This document shows, piece by piece, positions 22,790-25,430 of a DNA stretch of 25,430 nt; position 1 is the first letter of the stretch; the number at the start of each line of letters is the position of its first letter. The position numbers were made by a program, and so were the translations under genes. This DNA is from CAYRWR01 sp964537555 (lineage in GTDB: Bacteria; Spirochaetota; Brevinematia; Brevinematales; CAYRWR01), in the NCBI GenBank assembly GCA_964537555.1, contig CAZIAD010000048.1, forward strand, positions 1 through 25,430. Reading direction: 5' to 3'. The notes below the pieces were generated by a model. The model worked only from the letters and a program-made list of their open reading frames with translations, was not told the DNA's origin and did no database searches.

Positions 22790-23839
22790 TTAAGTCTGTG
22801 CTTTCAGTTTATCCAGCTGGGCTTTGGCCTTTTTGGATAAATCATCGATGGGCTGCATAGCCACAATCTTCTGTAAAATACTCATCGTACCTTCCTGGTT
22901 CCCGGTCTCTGCATATATAGCTGACAGGACAAACAGGCTGTTTTTCACCAGGGTGGGGTCTTTTATAGTACGTATGAAGTCTGAGATCTTTTGAACACAG
23001 GGTTCGAATTTTTTGAGCCTGAACAGGGTCTGTATTTCCAGAAAACGGGCTTTATGCTTAAGGTCTACGGAAATGACTTTAGAATCTATATCAGAGATAT
23101 GAGCCAGCTCTTTTTCAGCTTCAGCATATTGCTCACCTTTGAAAAAGCTTTCTGCTTTGTAATAGGCATTCATAAATTCCTTGAGCCCTAATTTGGAGGG
23201 CGACATATCCAATCCCGGGCGTGCATCAGCCGTACCAAAGGCGCTGCCTTCCGCGTCTGCGACCACCATCTCATCTACCGGGGTAAATTTCTTTAAAAAT
23301 CCGGTCTTCTTGGCTTCATTCGCCATCTCGATACGGTTTTTAGCTTCCTGCACCAGTTGGGTGTTGCTGTATGCTTTGATGTATCTTTCGTATACCTGAA
23401 TGGCCTGGTTATACTTCTTATTATTGAGGTAGTATTCACCTATTTTAAAGAGTCCCACATTAGGGGGATAAATCACATTATTGCTCAGGTAATTATTTAC
23501 TTTTATCCCCAGGTTTCTGATCTGGTTGGATAAAACCTTGAGCAGCCGCTTCATCAATTCGACTTTATTGGATACAAATTTTTCAAATTCGTCAGTCTTA
23601 AAGACTACAGTGATACAGTCAGTGACTGCTTCTGCCACCTCGTCTCTGGTATGGCCTATGATGGCTGACTTCAGGCCGAAAAATTCCCCCTGATTGAGAG
23701 TCTTGGTGATCTTTTCTCCGCTCTGGGGTTCGTCGAAACTGATATCCAGACGGCCGCTTTTTAAGACATAGATCTCAGGGGTAGTGTCATTTTCAAAGTA
23801 AACAATAGCGCCTTGATTATACTTACGTTCTGTAGGCAT
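22790..23839 (-). CDS. cNMP-binding-domain protein with TPR-like repeats
   Basis: A 349-residue soluble protein. Residues about 1-120 form a cNMP-binding-like beta-roll, but the phosphate-binding cassette is degenerate: FFGLKSAI (53-60) lacks the usual Glu and the Arg-Ser/Thr pair is replaced by Arg65-Asp66, so nucleotide binding is doubtful. After it come TPR-like helices: GEYYLNNKKYNQAIQVYERY (about 136-155), a Gly/Asp-rich linker (about 188-215), and further repeats to the C-terminus (AESFFKGEQYAEAEKEL). Such cNMP/TPR fusions are a recurring theme in spirochaetes. AAGGAA lies upstream of the ATG. It sits 19 bases after the amidohydrolase and 12 before the CRP-like gene. It may act as an adaptor that senses a ligand or binds partners. 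Confidence 0.88.
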   Translation of the reverse strand: MPTERKYNQGAIVYFENDTTPEIYVLKSGRLDISFDEPQSGEKITKTLNQGEFFGLKSAIIGHTRDEVAEAVTDCITVVFKTDEFEKFVSNKVELMKRLLKVLSNQIRNLGIKVNNYLSNNVIYPPNVGLFKIGEYYLNNKKYNQAIQVYERYIKAYSNTQLVQEAKNRIEMANEAKKTGFLKKFTPVDEMVVADAEGSAFGTADARPGLDMSPSKLGLKEFMNAYYKAESFFKGEQYAEAEKELAHISDIDSKVISVDLKHKARFLEIQTLFRLKKFEPCVQKISDFIRTIKDPTLVKNSLFVLSAIYAETGNQEGTMSILQKIVAMQPIDDLSKKAKAQLDKLKAQT

Positions 23840-23858
23840 ACTATTCCTTTTTTTTCAC

Positions 23859-25091
23859 TTATTCGTAGACTTCCACCGGGAAAAAGGGAAGTACTTTCTT
23901 TCTTTTCACATTATCCCATATTCTCTGATAAAGGTCAATGGGTTGTCCTATTAAAATTCTCTCTTCTCCGTTAATCTCCAGGAGCTGATAGTGTTCCGCG
24001 AAGTTCTTAAAGAAGTCGTATTCCGTCTTGGAACCATAGAGAGGCTTACCATCAGAGATCACCATTTTGACGTCATTGAGCCAGGCATGAGCCAGGGAGT
24101 GATAGGGGTTAGAGACATCTCCATTTCTGAGAATACAAAAGTCTGCTTTATAAGATTCTTCGATCTTCCCCAGTTTATCCAGACGCAATGCTTTGGCAGG
24201 ATTGACTGTTATCCATTTGATCAGTTCTTTCGGATCCAGATCTTCCTTGTATTTCTCTTTATATAATGTCATACACATCTGCATCTCATCAAAAATATTC
24301 TGTCCTCCGGACATAGGTGAGTCAGTGCCCAGTGATATATTCACTTTTTGGGCCATGAGTTCCTTGAGATCAGCTATCACATTAAACATGAAATGATTGG
24401 AAGCGGGGCAGGTCACTACATGGGCACCCGCTTTAGCTATGTGTTTTATATCTTCCTTGGAAAAGGCGATGCCGTGTATCAGGACCGTATATTCATCCAG
24501 GGCTTTCATCTCTCTTAATATATCCACACCCAGGGTGGACTCTTCATCAAATCCTTCTTCCAGATGGGTGATAAAGGGGATGTTTTCCCGTTTTGCCTTG
24601 TCATGTTCCTCGCTCAGGCTGCCTCCCCACTGCAGGTCATAAGAAGTGCACTCGTGCTGCAGGGCATACTTGTCAAGGACACGCAGAGGGAGCTTAGGGA
24701 TAAAATCCTGATTCACTGCATGGGGGATATGGTCGGAAATAGTAGTGACCCCGGAAATAATATTTCGGTAGGAAGCCAGGAGGTAGAGGTCAAAATTGGA
24801 AATCAGGCTGCGTTCTTCATAGATAGGCGCACTTTTCAGATCATTGTCCCAGGGTTTGAAATTGATGTAAGGAGCCTTCCCCACCCGGGGGTAATAATTT
24901 CCCAGCAAATGATCATGAGCATTGATGAGTCCGGGAAAGATGAGGTCTCCCTGTTCCAGAATGAGTTCAAAGTCCGCACTATTGTCATCCTTTCCCATAC
25001 TTTTAATGATACCATCTTCTATAGTAAGCGATGCTCCCTGCATGATAAAATCCGGGGTTACAATCGTGCCGCCTTTGATATTATACTTCAT
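23859..25091 (-). CDS. Metal-dependent amidohydrolase (cytosine deaminase/chlorohydrolase-like)
   Basis: A 410-residue enzyme of the amidohydrolase superfamily. Metal ligands are visible in order: His59 and His61 (NAHDHL), His176 (FITHLEEG), His206 (LIHG) and Asp257 (LGTDSP); a small beta-sandwich at the N- and C-termini flanks the barrel, as usual. The absence of a carboxylated lysine motif and the H-x-H...H...H...D pattern point to the deaminase/chlorohydrolase group (TrzN, MtaD, GuaD-like). The substrate cannot be named. Start ATG 25091 has GAGGG six bases upstream. A 147-base gap separates it from the FlhG-like gene upstream; no convincing promoter was found there. It heads the operon with the two cNMP-binding proteins. 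Confidence 0.88.
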   Translation of the reverse strand: MKYNIKGGTIVTPDFIMQGASLTIEDGIIKSMGKDDNSADFELILEQGDLIFPGLINAHDHLLGNYYPRVGKAPYINFKPWDNDLKSAPIYEERSLISNFDLYLLASYRNIISGVTTISDHIPHAVNQDFIPKLPLRVLDKYALQHECTSYDLQWGGSLSEEHDKAKRENIPFITHLEEGFDEESTLGVDILREMKALDEYTVLIHGIAFSKEDIKHIAKAGAHVVTCPASNHFMFNVIADLKELMAQKVNISLGTDSPMSGGQNIFDEMQMCMTLYKEKYKEDLDPKELIKWITVNPAKALRLDKLGKIEESYKADFCILRNGDVSNPYHSLAHAWLNDVKMVISDGKPLYGSKTEYDFFKNFAEHYQLLEINGEERILIGQPIDLYQRIWDNVKRKKVLPFFPVEVYE

Positions 25092-25238
25092 AGTTTTCCC
25101 TCACATTTTTGGCTTGACCTTATAAATTTTCGGTTTTGCCAATCTATAACTGAAATAGCATTCATAAACTTTAAACATAGTATAGTTAGGGGAATATCAG
25201 ATTTCAAGAATGGGGAGGGTGATTTTTTTAAAGGGTGG

Positions 25239-25430
25239 CTACTCTTCTTCTCTGCCGAAAATATTCTTGATGAATTTTCTCCAGCCGCTTTCTTCCTCAG
25301 TGACTTCTATATCCATCAGTCTTTTGGCGATATGATTGACACACAGAGATACATTTGACTTAGGAGCCATGATGGTGAAGGGTGTCTGGTGCCGTACTGC
25401 ATCATGAACCAGAGTGTCTTCATAGATAAA
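25239..25430 (-). CDS. C-terminal part of an FlhG/MinD-like ParA-family ATPase (partial)
   Basis: Sixty-three residues up to a TAG at 25241-25239; the start lies beyond the window. The segment VHDAVRHQTPFTIMAPKS, then NHIAKRL, matches the end of the ParA/MinD fold in flagellar FlhG proteins, where a V-R-x-Q-x-P-F strand precedes P-x-S and the last helix. A short charged tail (GWRKFIKNIFGREEE) follows. FlhG controls flagellar number and placement with FlhF. The assignment rests on the C-terminal motif alone; another MinD-type ATPase is possible. Confidence 0.6.
   Translation of the reverse strand, partial: FIYEDTLVHDAVRHQTPFTIMAPKSNVSLCVNHIAKRLMDIEVTEEESGWRKFIKNIFGREEE

Noticed and set aside
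24564..25358. Long plus-strand ORF of 264 codons
   Set aside because: It lies antisense to the amidohydrolase, whose metal-binding residues are all intact, and reads into the FlhG-like gene; its sequence shows no domain and it has no ribosome binding site.
1..25430. CRISPR arrays, IS elements, tRNA or rRNA genes
   Set aside because: No regularly spaced direct repeats, transposase-like ORFs with terminal inverted repeats, or cloverleaf/rRNA-like sequences were recognised by eye.

Overview
The window looks like a chromosomal segment of a spirochaete. This is an inference from content: paired cyclic-nucleotide-binding proteins, one fused to TPR-like repeats, lie next to what looks like the C-terminus of an FlhG/MinD-type ATPase; lipoproteins carry relaxed lipoboxes; a 7TMR-DISM sensor phosphatase and many TPR/envelope proteins are present. 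Base composition is moderate, genes are closely packed and sigma-70-like promoters (TTGAxx-16/17-TATAAT) are easy to see. No IS element, prophage, CRISPR array, tRNA or rRNA was found.

Left part (1-9246, + strand). A 28-codon C-terminal fragment is followed by a strong promoter and a tight co-directional operon: MoxR-type AAA+ ATPase, unknown protein, HExxH metallopeptidase-like/VWA protein, unknown coiled-coil protein, PaaK-like AMP-forming ligase and a PnuC transporter. The first four genes overlap one another. A separate transcription unit encodes a 7TMR-DISM receptor with a PP2C/SpoIIE phosphatase output; a perfect 16-bp palindrome lies at its predicted transcription start.

Middle (9331-16327). 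A minus-strand cluster, in transcription order, encodes a transglutaminase-like protein with a multi-pass membrane domain, a RimK-related ATP-grasp ligase, a membrane-anchored TPR protein and an FN3-containing lipoprotein. It is divergent from a gene for an outer-membrane beta-barrel-like protein; the two directions have promoters of the same architecture. The cluster looks like an envelope-located peptide-ligase/transglutaminase system.

Right-middle (16328-21250). leuA is preceded by a leader with a 9-codon ORF and alternative hairpins and followed by a good terminator. Next come a small OB-fold-like protein, a Nudix hydrolase with a coupled 47-residue membrane peptide, and a two-gene lipoprotein/radical-SAM cassette resembling the uncharacterised rSAM/lipoprotein system. 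After it come a sigma-region-2-like domain tethered to the membrane and, convergent to it, a small basic protein gene with an intrinsic terminator inside its reading frame, so its main mRNA should lack a stop codon. That arrangement is the hallmark of arfA/brfA-type ribosome-rescue genes.

Right end (21439-25430, minus strand). A LysE-family exporter, a CRP-like regulator, a cNMP-binding/TPR protein and a metal-dependent amidohydrolase follow one another, then the C-terminal part of an FlhG/MinD-like ATPase enters from the edge.

The candidates for poorly described systems are the in-frame-terminator gene, the rSAM/lipoprotein pair, the MoxR/VWA/ligase operon and the transglutaminase-ATP-grasp-TPR cluster.
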